In this document: piece by piece, positions 38,401 through 50,000 of the stretch
Position numbering within the stretch: the stretch's first letter is position 1
How the letters are laid out: the number at the start of each line of letters is the position of its first letter
Origin: Marisa cornuarietis
Taxonomy: Eukaryota > Mollusca > Gastropoda > Architaenioglossa > Ampullariidae
Reading direction: 5' to 3'
Assembly: GCA_004794655.1 (NCBI GenBank)
Contig: SMMW01000025.1
Location: forward strand, 4,995,001-5,059,000
Length of the DNA: 64,000 nt
Position numbers and translations under genes: made by a program
Notes under the pieces: generated by a model
What the model saw: only the letters and a program-made list of their open reading frames with translations
Databases searched by the model: none
What the model was told of the DNA's origin: nothing

Positions 38401-41400
38401 TGTGAATATAAATTAATTACATTTTGCTCTATTCTTTTGATTTTTCTGAAGAATTGTTGACTCCTTTCTTATTTGCTACAGTGGAACATGAAATAATAAA
38501 ATATATTCTGGAGTTGTCAGTCGAGACTTGGGCCACCTTTCATCCTGCTGTTTTTCTTTGGTCATTCACATACAGGCAGAGAGCTGAGGGTCCTGGAACT
38601 AAAATTGTAAATACTAAACAAAGTATTTCTGTTTGCTTATACTGTAATCTGTTTTGCCTGTTTTTGTTTTAGTCTAGATCTACATGCATATGTACATGAT
38701 ATTTTATCAATTTATAAACCAATGCAAAACAAATAATGTTACATAAAGCACACATTGTAAAGAAAATTGCTCAGTATACAAAATCCTATCTGCTACTAGC
38801 CTGCTCATGCTTGGGTCATTAGGGAGCTGCATTAAGCTGCAGGGAGTGCAAAATCCTAGGGTAGAAATAAATGCCCATCAAGTAATGTCACTTATTATTA
38901 TGCATTTAATTTACTTCCAGCATATACTTTGACTGTTTTTGCACAGCTTGAACACTGGTTGCTTCACACCCAAGAGAAAAACAAAGAAGACACTTTCAGT
39001 TGTGAGGGTTCCCAAGTATTATTCACACTATTTCACAGTGAACACTTTAGAGTTGTTTTACTGGTAGGTAGTTTCTTTTGAACAGTGTATTTACAATGTG
39101 TTTTATATGCACTGTGACAATAAGTAAGATACTAACTACAATCTTTTAATTTGGATTTATTTAGGCTTGTTCACCTTTAGAATATATCCTACAATGATAA
39201 GGCTTTAAATTTATTCTACACGCATGCACATTACCACAAGATTTTCCCATACCTCGCCATACACCTTGTATAAAAAAGATACAAGTTGCCCTTATGCTAA
39301 ATAGTATAAATGTGTAAATAAATGATCAAAACTTGTGCAGCAAGTAGTATTTCAGGAAAATTGATGTTTTAATTGAAAGCAAAAAAAAAAAAAGCTTAAT
39401 TTAGTGGGAATTAGGCATGAAAGAGATACGGAACATTCTTCACAGTTGGAGAGGAAGGACATAGAAGAGAAAAACTAGGAAAAATGGTACACTGATGCTG
39501 TTCATGTACCTTTTGGTTATGACGGGTGACATCCCAAATCTTTATTACAATGCTTTTAAAATTGAAAAAAAACAACAAATATTTGGAAAGTTACTCATTA
39601 AATCTAATGTGTGATTAGATTCATGAAAAGAGAGAATCATTTTAGCTTTTTGTGTTTTTTGGTTCCAGAGTCTCATAATGTCATCTTATAAGGATACTGA
39701 TGTTCTTGCAAAGCAATTCCTTTTGCATGCGCTTATGAAAGTAAGTGTACCTCAGTATAGGAATAATGAAGGGAATGGAAAATTTGTTTGTTTTGCATTG
39801 AAGATATCATACCAGTCAGACTTCAACTCTGTGATTATGAAGAAATGAAAAATATTGTTTAGCATCTCTGAAAATTATATATATATATATATAAATATCT
39901 TAAGTAGCATAGCTTTTACAGTATTGCAGGTATGCCTTTTAAGATATTAGATATTACAGTATTCATAACAGAGCTGATAACTGTGTGGCTGTGGGGATCA
40001 GTAAAACCTCCATTACAACACTTATCTGTCAGTTATGGTGTTACAGAGTTCTTATGATGAAGGGCACAATATATATATATATATATATTTTTTGCTGCAC
40101 AATGAGCATTCTTCCGAATGGATACCTGCGCATTACAAATGGACATCATCATCATCATATATATATATATATATATTGAATTATCATCATTATTGAGAAC
40201 AAAACTCAGGCAGTCATTTTTTTTATAGTTCTTTCTTATTTTTCTATTGTTTTCACAGATATCTGATTCTTCATCAGAGACAAAAGAACTTCTGAGTCAT
40301 ATTTACTCTGAAGTAGTCTCATGTTTCAAAGGCCTCTTTATGGAATCTCTTCATCCTGATTGTAACTATTGTAACTGTAGCTTAAATTTATATGTAACTG
40401 GCTGAGGACTTTTATTTTGAAAGTTTTGTTTTTGATGCATAATTGCTTATTAAGTCATTGGTGACAGGCACCATAGGACAGATTATAGAACAGCTATGTA
40501 TGTGTGTGTGTGTGCGTGCATGCACATCCATGTATGTGTGTCTGTGTCACGTACCTGTGTGCATACATATATAGGCTGATGTAAAAAATAAATTATTACA
40601 ATTGTTATAGCAAAAAAGAAAAAAAATCATGTGTTGGATACACTCTGCTTGCACAATAATTGAAAGTATAAATAGTAGATATAATGAGTTTCACTTGTGT
40701 GAACAGTTAACGTATTGGAAAATAATTTGTACAGGTCAAAAGGTCAGGAGCTTGCTACAGGTTTTAACAGCAGTGATGCAAATCACCTCATCAGCCACTG
40801 TTGCTGGCAGGTTAAATATCAAACTGTTTTATCATGGTAAGCTTTTGTCCTGTGCCAGATCTATTTCCATCTTGGAAATGCATAGTTTTTTTTTCTCATA
40901 CAAGTTCATTTGTAATTGAGGCAGGGTTAGTTCTTGCCTGTTACAGCCTAGGTGAAAGACAAGTGCTATGCTCCCCACCAAAAAAGAAACAACAAAAAAC
41001 AAAAAATAAAACAAAAAACTCCACCAAATGTCAACCAATTAAAAAAAACTTTCAAAAATTAATTTATATGTTCTGGTTGTCAAATTAAAGCTTAAAACCG
41101 TACATTCCTTGCTTTTTGCTGTGTAAAGAGAGTTAATTATAGACTTGTGAATAAGGGAATTTCAGACACTCAAAGTGGTCAGGTGTCAGTCGCTTACTGG
41201 TGTGGACAAGAAACCTGCAGCATCTTTGAACGGTGTCTTCTGCATTTGTCTAAAAGTCCAAATATCTCTATTTCTAGCCATAGAGTGCAAATCTTTCTAC
41301 CCCTATTCCTATGCTGCATGATAGTTTGCTGTGACTGACATTCTCTGAGATGCTGATCTGTCAGTGCTGTAAATCCTCGGTGTCTACACTTTGCTCTAAA

Positions 41401-44400
41401 TTCTTGACACAAAGCAAGTCCAGATAGTGTTGACCTTTCCTCCTATACCTTCCACCTGTGAACTGCCCATTAGAGTTAATGACCTACAGCATCCAGATAA
41501 CTTGATAGTGACATTTTCATCTTGAACCAAGAGGGTTAACAAAAGTGCAAACCATCTCTGTGCCTCTCTCAGTGCTTGTGACTGCCTAATGGTAGAACTG
41601 GGCCTGCCTAGAAGGCGATTATCCTGCTCAAGTGGGTATAACAATGACACCAGCATAGAACATCAATACTTCATACACACATACCCATCACATGTATCAA
41701 CATTAACCAGACTCACATACGATGACAGTTCATCATAAACATCTACATTTAGAAGCCGTTTAACTGAAACAACAAAGAATAACCCCCTCCCATTGGTCCT
41801 GTACACAAGCACACAGAACAGATGACCTGAAGAGAATTGGCAAAACTCTCTCAATAGGACGTTTGTCATCACAAATAACTGTGGCAACTTTTGACAGCAT
41901 CTCCTGATGTAGAGATCTTATAGGTCACTTTGGTCTGAGTTTACTACCCATACACTCTCGACGTGGAACTTTAAAAAAGATGAATATATGGGAAGCTGAG
42001 AAAGACTTCATACGAAGGAGAAGACGCTGCTATACTATTACTATTTTTGTAATAGCTTATTTTATGGCCACTCCGTGAATCTAATTTCGTGTGTTAAACA
42101 GGACAGGAGTGTAAGTGCAGAGCCTGTTTAAAAACTTGAATGTTTCACCATATTTACGGAAAACCTAGATGAGCAAAGAAGCTGATTAACATTCACCAAC
42201 TAGTTGTTTTGGACGAAGACACAATGATTACTTCCCCCACCCCCTTTGACACTTACCCCTGGCCATAGATCTAGAAGTCTGTGCCTCTGGCATTTAATAG
42301 CAAATTAAATTCGAGGCGATGACGCCACTAAAATCGAGTGCGTAATTTTTTCATAAGGGGTACTGCGTTCGCACTATCCCCTGCAGAACATCAATGACAT
42401 ATATTGCTTAGCTATGAACTGTGTCTGTTATGAGAAGGAACAGTCTTGATAAAGGTGTTGTGCTTTGTAGTGGTGGCCTATACAGGTGACAGAGATGCTG
42501 CTGACACAGTGATATTAAAGGAATGCTTTGCTTGTCTCCTCGGTATGGCAAAAGCAGCTGCAGCAGATCAAGCTTTGGCAGGTACACCACAAACTTTATA
42601 ACTATATAACACTTATGACAAAAGTCAGGTCGCTATATAGCATTGCTCAGCAGCTGGGGTACCTAGCGCAGCCTGGGTCATGTCCTATGTTCTGTCAGCA
42701 TACAGAGTATTCTCATTGAGTAGTTTAAAGGAAAATGAGGATAAGAAGGGGGACCTACTGGAACATTTTCTTTTTGCTCTGCATGCGCAAAGGGTCTTGC
42801 CCGGGCCAGTTGCACAACACATTTCTAATTTTAACTCTCTTGGTTTGAAAGGCCACGATCGTGGCTTTGCCAGGTAGCACGGGCAAGGCGATTTTCATTA
42901 CTTTTTATTGCAAAGTTCAACTTTTCTCTTTTCCAAAAATGTATAGGTTTCTTGGTCTAATTTTTATCTCAGAGCAGCAATACTAAAAAAAAAACTTCAC
43001 CACTGTCGTCTTCGCAGTCTTCAGTTATAAGCCAGTCGTTGTAATGTTCATTTTTATCTTGAACCAAGACGGTTAAACACTTTTAGGCCTTAACTCTATT
43101 TAGATAATTAGTCTAAAGTGCACACCACAATTTTAGAATTTTTAAAACTAAAACTGCTTTAAGTAAGATAAAGTTGTTTTAAGTCTGACTTTCCATACTG
43201 TCAGTACAATTTTTTTGTGTTTTTCTGCAATGCATCAAAATGGCTAAGAAGAGATTTTGCTTTAGAACAGTTTTAAGGTTTAGAAACGTGTTGTGCAACT
43301 GGTCCCTGACCAATAACAATGCAGGTTAAAAGAATGTTTTGGAATAATTATCAACCAGCCACACACAAATATTGGCAGTCTGCTTTAATTATAAGATTGT
43401 AACATATATGTGAAAGACAATCATGAGGCATTTATGTTGTTAGCATATTTTTTAGAACTTTTATGAGATATGATTTTTCTCATTATGGAGAGTTTTGTGG
43501 AAAGGAAGTACCAAATAAATAGAATTCAGAGAAATATGGGAACATGGCAAATGCATCTATAAAATAATTCTAAAATAAATAAATTGTGATGAAAACAAGA
43601 ATATTAAACTCTTTTAGAAATTCATGTACATATTGCAGCTGTACCAGTTATGGTGCAGAACACAGGGTTCCTTCAACAGCTCCAGCTCAGTCTGACTTCT
43701 CAGATTAATTCTTTCTCAGCACTAGCTTTGTCTTTGCTTGCATGGATTGTCTCCAACTGCCCCCCTTATTTGGTATGTATATATTTCCTTGTGTAAAATG
43801 CTGAAATGTTTTTTGGAAAAATAAAAAGTGAGGATTTTATTTTGGATTTGTAGCTTTCTTTCATTAGTATTCACACAAAATGTACACATTTGTGAAATTT
43901 GTAAAGAATAAAACAATAAAATGTTTCCATCAAATGGATTGCTCATGTATTTATTGTTTACTGTAAAATTATGTTCATCATAGTGTGGCATTTAAAATTT
44001 GAAGATTGTATGTACCTCTTGACATCAAGTGGTACTTATTGTTGAAATTAACTCTTTACAGAGCTGCAGTCCTATCTCTGTCAGTGTTGCTTTCCTAACT
44101 AAGTGGTTGGCATATCCTGGCCTGGAAGGTCCCCTGTCAGCTCTCCAAATTTTGTGCAAAGTTTTGGAAGTGCACACCAATGGCCATTTGTGCCCAGTTT
44201 TACAAGTGAAATGCACAGATAGTCTTCTAGAAGAGGAACAACTGTTTACTAGTCATGAAATCAGACTATTGTTCTGCCTCACCTTACAGTATGTTTGCTG
44301 GGTATGACGTGATCTTAAACCACAATGTTATCTTATGTAAAGCAAATGTTCACCAGTGTGTTTTAAATTAGCAATGTTGATCAAATGGTGATCAGTCAAA

Positions 44401-46913
44401 GGCTAATGCAATGTATTTTATGCAAAATTTTGATAGCGCTTTCAGAATAAAGGGAGTTGTAGTCTGCTCATCTATTGCCTGTTTTCAACTGTTTTGTCAC
44501 TGGCTATTCATGCAACAACAATCTACTCTGGGTGGAATGTTAAGATTTGTAAAACCTGACCAGTTTTCCATATATGCAGTATTTGACAAATTTGTGTAGG
44601 GTGATGAACAGACAAGACAATGCTCAATGAAGACTTTGGGAAAGCTCATTGACGTCTGTCACATCATTGGTAAAGAAATAGGTAAGTTTTCAGGTTATAT
44701 AAATCCTCAGCATAAAACACTACAGATCTCCAACCTAAATGATCAACTGTTTTTTCCATGCTTTAAAATTTGTGTGACTCTCTCACATTAACTGCTTAGG
44801 TCAAAATGCATTTGTCTTGTAATGTCAAATCCTGGTCAGCAGGTGAGCACCTGGTTCATCACCCATGGAAACCACAGCTGATGCATGCCCTTTTGAACAG
44901 CTCTGGTTTAGGTCTCTCAGAACACGCTCTTCAACTCATCAGTCAGGTAAAATGTGTGTAGTGACTCTTCTTTGTCATTCCCATTCATGAGGAAGAAGGC
45001 TGCTTCCTTTAATGCATTGTTGCCATTCACACTTGACATCTAACTCTAAAAGAGTATTGAATGTGCATATGAATGAGCAAAGATAACTAAAAGTATTGAT
45101 TGGATTATGAAGACAAGCACAATCATACACTTGTATTTGGTGGGAAGTACACCTGCATCAAATTTAGGACATTTCCTGAAAATCAACCATAAAAGGCCTG
45201 TGAGACTTGTGCATGTTTTGTGCCTGTCCCTTTTGATTACATCAAAGCTTTCTAGTTAATTCCACCTTTTTTTAAAAAAAACATTCAAACATGCACACAA
45301 GGGCAGATTGGGAGAGAAAGAAAACTTGGGCCATTAGATTTAAAAAGTATTTAAAAGATGTGAATGTGTGTGAATATGTATTTATTTTGAATAACTCCAA
45401 ACCCCATAGTAGGGTGACAGACCAGTAAAGAATCTTGAAAACATTCCTTTTTTTCCTCCTTCAGTTTAATTTAGAGCAACTGAGTATTTTAATAAAGCCA
45501 ATAGCTAATACAGGTTTTCTGCAAACAAAATTCTGCATTATGATCCTCTTCCTAACCAAATCCTAGCAAGGTACAGAAATTTTACTTGTATTATGAGCAA
45601 GTGTTACTTTCTATTCCTCTAATAATTTATCACAAGTGATGGATAACTGAACAGGCTTCTCTGAAAAGAACTGGCCTAAACGGGTGTATTTGTGAGGCTG
45701 AGTGACATAGTGAAATTTTCTTCCCCTTCATTCCAGATAGACCACTCTGCTCTTCGCCCAATGACCGTATGCTAACTATCCCAATCACCACATATGGTCA
45801 CAGAATATTTAGTTACTGTGCTGCAAAACAGTGGAAATCTCTTTCCTTCCATATCTGCCACCTACCTTCAAACATGCACTAAAAACACATTTGTTCCATG
45901 AGCATTATTCCTAATAACAATCCACATACTTCTAGTCCACATTTTAACCCATTTATTTTAACCTTTTCTGTCTGTTGACTAGTCCATCTGCTCATCTTCC
46001 TCTGTAGATTCATAAAACTATTAATCTTTAGTATTTGTTCTACAAATCCTCATTGCATCATCCATTCTTGTATTTTATTACTTGTCTGCATGGTTGTTTA
46101 TCCTTTCATCCTTCGTATGCATGTCTTGTTGTCTCAAGCATTGAGAGTATGCTCCTTTATGAGTATGATTATGCACTACATGAACTCCAGGTTAATTATT
46201 GTTTTTTTATTATTTATGTCCATTCAAACCTTGTGCAAATTTGCTCCCCACTCACCCCCAATCATCCACAAACTTCAGATCTGGTGTGAAGATGACTTTG
46301 CTGATAGAAAACTGACTTCACAGCTTTTTGAATCTTTAAAAGCTACAAAAGTCAACAAAGAGAATAAAGAGCTTGTTGCCACTGTTCTGGAAAAGGTGAG
46401 ACTTTATGTGAGCTTGACATATTTACAGTAGTATTTGTACTTGTCAAGATATATTTGTCTTACTAGTTGGAAGTCATCACTGATACACAAGTGACCACTA
46501 AAGATAAAGGTACATGTATTAATAAAATACATAATAAGGGGATGGATAGAAAAGTTATTTTAACTGCAGGGAGATGATTTGATTTTGGATATAAGATTAA
46601 AAACTCTTGAATACTGCCATTTGCTCATATATAAATGCATGCATGCACATAACATCCCCTTCCTCTCAAATAGAGTCACTTGCTCACATGCACATCTACA
46701 CAGATACATGAACATACTAAAAAAAAAACAACATGATCACTAAAATTAATAGTCATTTATTTATAACAACATAAACTAGGACCGCATTTGTCCACAATCC
46801 TACTGTTGCAGCTCCAGTGTGGGTGTAAGGACAAGAGACAGCTACAGGAGCTCCAGTTAAAGGTCTTGATGTGCAACAGCTCCAAGAACTTTAACACTGT
46901 AGCTGCTGAATGA
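26473..46913 (+). CDS. MEI1: Meiosis inhibitor protein 1 homologue
   Basis: MEI1 is an ARM/HEAT-like nuclear protein needed to form meiotic double-strand breaks in mouse; the same role here is inferred. The exon products follow human MEI1 in order: SPVCLACIIEDL and HPRVCQHLID (26.5 kb), LSLALKKQLLSRRETLSIAV (31.3 kb), EFLFESLH (32.1 kb), FFSRCHAVYGMESLLQ (32.9-33.2 kb), HLEQCDEGVMHGLL (36.6 kb), LALMMVLYYACLMDT (37.5 kb), SLIMSSYKDTDVLAKQFLL (39.7 kb), HHPWKPQLMHALLNSSG (44.9 kb). Exons: 26473-26722, 29984-30024 (or from 29917), 30090-30152, 30430-30559, 30812-31021, 31202-31405, 32074-32119, 32899-32969, 33236-33335, 34850-34862, 34954-35111, 35673-35856, 36269-36371, 36608-36771, 37088-37269, 37415-37514, 37958-38069, 38154-38220, 38452-38519, 38947-39063, 39669-39740, 40259-40361, 40735-40836, 42471-42542, 43639-43772, 44062-44301, 44600-44681, 44843-44946, 46279-46395, 46812-46913 (stop TGA). 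Phases agree except at 35856/36269, where an acceptor or short exon is unresolved. The length, about 1,170 codons, is a little below the human protein. Confidence 0.9.
27340..27560 (-). mobile_element. Inverted 5' segment of a LINE (pre-RT region)
   Basis: On the minus strand the reading NWIEGQCQERMVQDDSKKAY then LILKTLTKSGHHKTSVIKDS resembles the pre-RT region of the same non-LTR family as the plus-strand RT fragment starting at 27722. It is inverted relative to that fragment and lies just before it. No open frame remains. Limits are approximate. Confidence 0.55.
27722..28758 (+). mobile_element. RTE-like LINE fragment, RT palm to (TGAC)n tail
   Basis: The plus strand encodes FRTTVGIHQRCLLSLVLFNI, NLRFAYDVDLLAGTNKELQD (the catalytic YADD-type site decayed to AYDVD) and KSKVMISGSGKAEIY before a stop at 28101. 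Further fragments follow in shifted frames ([20 protein letters not shown]). The copy ends in GACTGACTGACTGACTGAC (28735-28755). It is closely related to the copy at 6122-7126, and both begin at nearly the same point of the element. It lies in the first large MEI1 intron. Confidence 0.85.
28760..29230. repeat. Unassigned moderately GC-rich block next to the LINE tail
   Basis: Base composition differs from the AT-rich intron around it, and several antisense frames (up to 139 codons, 28993-28574, running into the LINE) are open. I recognise no domain in it. It may be a decayed part of another retroelement. Nothing supports a host gene here. Confidence 0.25.
30190..30335 (+). mobile_element. LINE-like 3' tail ending in (ATT)n
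   Basis: The pattern CTGTAAAATGCTACAATC, then CTGTATAAGAATATTTATT and ATT repeats, resembles the 3' ends of CR1/L2-like elements (TGTAAAGCGC...TATATAAA...). Short, old and intronic in MEI1. Confidence 0.35.
33384..34660. mobile_element. Candidate solo LTR, 1,277 bp, with 5-bp target duplication
   Basis: The segment starts TGTCACAG and ends CTGTGACA, a perfect 8-bp inverted terminal pair of TG...CA type. It is flanked on both sides by GAAGG (33379-33383 and 34661-34665). It is more GC-rich than the host intron and carries a 77-bp minisatellite and a (TG)n run (about 34319-34337). No internal gag-pol sequence or second LTR is present, which fits a solo LTR left by recombination. The superfamily cannot be told; 5-bp duplications suit Ty3/Gypsy-type and BEL-type elements. 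It is in the MEI1 intron after exon 33236-33335. Confidence 0.7.
33925..34260. repeat. Minisatellite, about four units of 77 bp, inside the LTR
   Basis: The block CACCATTTTGAGTAAA recurs at about 33958, 34036, 34113 and 34190, each followed by GTCTGGCCCCGAGAGGCAGC-type sequence and TTTGTGT. Units differ by a few bases. Their regular 77-bp spacing, not a multiple of three, produces an antisense open frame of 223 codons by accident. Confidence 0.85.
34850..34862 (+). other. Candidate 13-nt MEI1 microexon
   Basis: The exon ending at 33335 leaves two bases, and the exon starting at 34954 begins in phase 0, so a piece of length 3n+1 is missing. A strong acceptor (long T tract, then TGTCCACAG) precedes 34850. 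The 13 bases before the donor GTGTAG encode the junction ERSLHEL and restore frame. A stop follows at once if the exon is extended, so it can only be this short. Not proved without transcripts. Confidence 0.4.
40069..40176. repeat. Pair of (AT)n microsatellites with (ATC)n
   Basis: An (AT)n run at about 40069-40088 and an (ATC)n plus (AT)n run at about 40144-40176 lie in one MEI1 intron. Confidence 0.85.
41500..41538. mobile_element. Single piggyBac-like terminus ending at TTAA
   Basis: CATCTTGAACCAAGAGGG followed by TTAA (41535-41538) matches the right end of the nested element at 42835-43072 (ATCTTGAACCAAGACGG then TTAA). I could not find a matching opposite end to the left, so this may be a broken copy. 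The neighbouring 41.1-42.0 kb has only short antisense frames that I cannot assign. Confidence 0.4.
42803..43307. mobile_element. Inverted-repeat MITE interrupted by a second element
   Basis: Left end GGGCCAGTTGCACAACAC, right end GTGTTGTGCAACTGGTCCC. The inner sequence (GGCCTTAACTCTATTTAGAT...AATGGCTAAGAAGAGATTTTGC) matches the uninterrupted copy at 60903-61169 along its length. The only large difference is a 238-bp insert plus a duplicated TTAA at 42835-43076. It lies in the MEI1 intron between exons 42471-42542 and 43639-43772. Confidence 0.85.
42835..43072. mobile_element. piggyBac-like MITE nested in another MITE (TTAA target)
   Basis: The insert begins CTCTCTTGGTTTGAA and ends TTGAACCAAGACGG, imperfect inverted repeats. 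TTAA flanks it on both sides (42831-42834 and 43073-43076). The copy at 60903 keeps the uninterrupted site AATTTTAAACACTT, so the insertion duplicated TTAA exactly, the hallmark of piggyBac-type transposition. At 238 bp with no open frame it must have been moved by a transposase made elsewhere. Confidence 0.85.
45715..46235 (+). mobile_element. 3' end of a LINE family shared with 18695-19010
   Basis: Plus-strand remnants read RMLTIPITTYGHRIFSYCAA then KQWKSLSFHI, typical of the extreme C terminus of a non-LTR reverse transcriptase. CTAATAACAATCCACATA, a pyrimidine-rich tract and TCTCAAGCATTGAGAGTATG follow, in the same order as at 18.7 kb. It lies just before MEI1 exon 46279-46395. Confidence 0.6.
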
Positions 46914-47090
46914 AGCAGATAGAAGTCTTTGCACAAAATGGATGTGTTGTTTTTACTGCACTCTTGCTTACCTCTGTTTTCACTTCGAGAAGATTATTTG
47001 TTCTTGAGCTGACCATGGATTTTAGTACTGGAATTTGTCGACAAAAATATTAGATGCTTTCTACATCACCATATCATGCTGTTATTGTTT
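46914..47090. other. 177-bp tail-to-tail gap between MEI1 and TBL3 stop codons
   Basis: MEI1 ends in TGA at 46911-46913, and the TBL3 stop codon lies at 47091-47093 on the other strand. I see no AATAAA for MEI1 in the gap, and the nearest AATAAA-type signals for TBL3 lie inside the last MEI1 intron. The two 3' untranslated regions therefore probably overlap in antisense. Confidence 0.65.
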
Positions 47091-50000
47091 TCACATTCCA
47101 CTTTTCATGCAAGTCCAAGTATAATCTACAAATGTGACTTGCTGCTGCAATCTGTTAATCCTATGCAGATGTCTTTCTGCAACACACACAGACACAGCAT
47201 TGCAATCAAGTTGATTGGATGGTATTTTTCTCTATTTTTCTTTTATTCATTATGTTAATGCCCATTTAATCTTTTTATTTATACGATAGCACCAGCCTCA
47301 TTATTTTAGAGAGAGCAGATCAGATGGAATGGTACTGCATGGTATCAAGTGGGTAAGCACAGATGATACCCTGTATACACTTAGTTATGAAAATTGTCTC
47401 ACCTGGCAGATCAGCTGTTGGGCACACCACATGGTTGTATTGCTAAGACTGCACTCTTAAAATGAAGTTTTTGTTTACAAGCTGTTTCTCTAGATTAGTG
47501 AAAATGGTGCACAAGTTTTGTTTTCTCCCATACAGGTGCTGTATCCAGCTAGGCCTTGTATCCTCCTCTCTTTTGTAACCTTTTTTTTTTTTTGCAATAT
47601 ACTTAGTAATAGGTTGGTGGTTTAAGGCTTGCTCAGACCAAAAATGCCCTACACCCTAACACCTCATTTACAACATACTAGTTTTGCTTTCGGAGCATTA
47701 GCATTATTTTCCTAAGGTTTTTTTTTTGAGGAGAATGCATGGGGGTTCTTGAATTAATGATGTGTGTTGGGGTATTATTGTGGTGGAAATTGTCATAAAT
47801 AGTTTGATAATTGTACTGGGCTTTTGAGTGGATGGGATGTTTATGTGCTCTGTCTTGGTCTTTGGGTTGAATTCTTGCTTTGAAAGGGATGTGTTAGTTC
47901 ACATATTTGGACACGCTTTCTTATTACTCTTGTTTTTTGCTCCAGGGTTTGAAGCAATGCTTTTGTTGCATTGATGGGAGGCTGATAGGGATGTTGCCTT
48001 TTGTGTATGCAGTGTTTTTTCTCAAATATTGTATTTTTCATGTGTATTTTTATGTTTTTGTTTGATGTTTATTAATTGGGTAATAGAAGTGTTTGATCAC
48101 ATCCTGTTTTGCTGACTTTACTCACACTTTTTCTTCTGTCATGTATATGGATCCTAAACATATTACAAAAATCTTTATAAACATAAAAACATTCTATAGT
48201 TTAAAGCAGCGTTTCTCAACCTTTTCCTTGTGACGCCCCCCTTGACGAGAAATGGTACGTCCGCGCCCCCCTTCCCCCCGAGCCAAGTATTTACTAGGGC
48301 CGCGGTTCTCAACCTGGGGGGCGCGCTGAAAAGGGGGCCGCAACGGCGGTCATTTTCTCATATCTCATATAGGTATTAGTGGCTAAGGGGGGCGAGCGGA
48401 CGTACCTTTATTCGTCTGGGGGGGGGGGGGAGAGCGTCACAAGTAAAAGGTTGAGAAACGCTGTACTAGGGGGTCCAGAGAGCGTTTTGAGTCGATCTTG
48501 TTGCAGACGCCTCTCGCGAAAACGGTATAAAGTATAAAAGGTCCTACTTGGAAGGTAAAAGGACGTCTCCTAATTTAAGAGTTACATTTTGTAAACATTG
48601 GTAATAATGACGTTTTCACTTGATCAATACACAAATATGGATCTATAAACACAATGCCAATACAACAGATTTCTTTGTCCCGTGACAAGACTTCCTTAGT
48701 TGACCTGAACGCAGCGTTGAGAAAATCAATACAACACCGGAAGAACAAAGTTGGTATCTGCAAGAAGTAAAATTGCCAATGAAATATTACGAAAGCAAAT
48801 CCTGCGGTGCTAATAAATAGTATTTAAATAATTTTGTGGACACCTGCCTTGATTAATGAGAAAGTTGAGCCTGCTTGCTGCTGCATAGAGAAGCAAACCT
48901 GGGTGCGATGTTTGTACCCACTGCTATTCGCAGATCAGCCTCTGTGTCCAGACGATTTCTGTATTTCGACTTCAGTGCTGCCAATGCTGAAAATCCTTGC
49001 TCACACAGAAGGCAGAAGAACTTTCATTGCTTTGTGAGAAAAGAGAGCATATTCTCATTTGATGCCAATCCAGAATTTTGGCACTGGTGTTGTTTTGAAG
49101 ACCATTTTCAGGGACTGGTCACGCGATAGGTCGATAAGCTGCTCTTCTTCTTCCGTAGACAACCCGCTTGTGCTTGGATCACCCAGAAATGGATTAAAAA
49201 TCCAATCATATTTAGTTACATCAATTTCAGCAAAGTTATGCTGAAACTTTTCTTGCAGTCCGTCTTCAGATATCTCAGTTATTCTCCGGTGAACTGTGTC
49301 ATTTGACAAAGGAATGGCTTGCAGTTGCGTAGCAGCATCTTCTCCTATCATGGTCCGTACAATGTCAATTGCTGCAGGCAGTATTAATGACGATCGTATG
49401 TGCTTTTTTGTTTTGAGCAATGCGATAGGAAACTTGATACGAAGTCATCAAAGCTTTCTTAGGAATGGATGTATGGTTTTTTTGTATTCTTGCAATTTTC
49501 GTTCAAAAAATTCGAGAGGTTTGCAAGCAAATTCCGCATGCCGAGTTTCCAAATGGTGCCGTAGTTTGTTTGGCTTCATACTGTCTGGAGCTAATACTGC
49601 CAGGTAAACAGCACACTGTGGCTGTTCTTTACCATCAACAACAATGCTGGTAAAACCGATTTTCAATTATTCATTGTCATATCTTCTTACTTTTGTAGCA
49701 GGCCTTCCTGGTTTTTCATCGGCTCCAGCACCCAAAACTTGCACATTATTCGTTTCTTCTCTTTTACTATTCAAAAAACCACCGCAATCAGTTCATTTTC
49801 GTATCACAAATTTATCCATGGCTTCACCAGAACAAACACGCGTACTTCACCTTCAAATTTTTGTTAAAACTGCTGTCTTTACTGAACCCAGCAAGTAAAT
49901 TAGTAAAGGGGAGTGTAAAGGTTGGGTCTCACTGTCGCGCAATAGTAATGTCTCCGCGATGTGGACCTCCTCTCGACAGCACGCAAATTCGGAAAGTGGT

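Noticed and set aside
49055..49420. 121-codon frame as a host gene
   Set aside because: It is the surviving middle part of the ZBED5-like hAT transposase inside an element with target duplications; stops and a deletion surround it.
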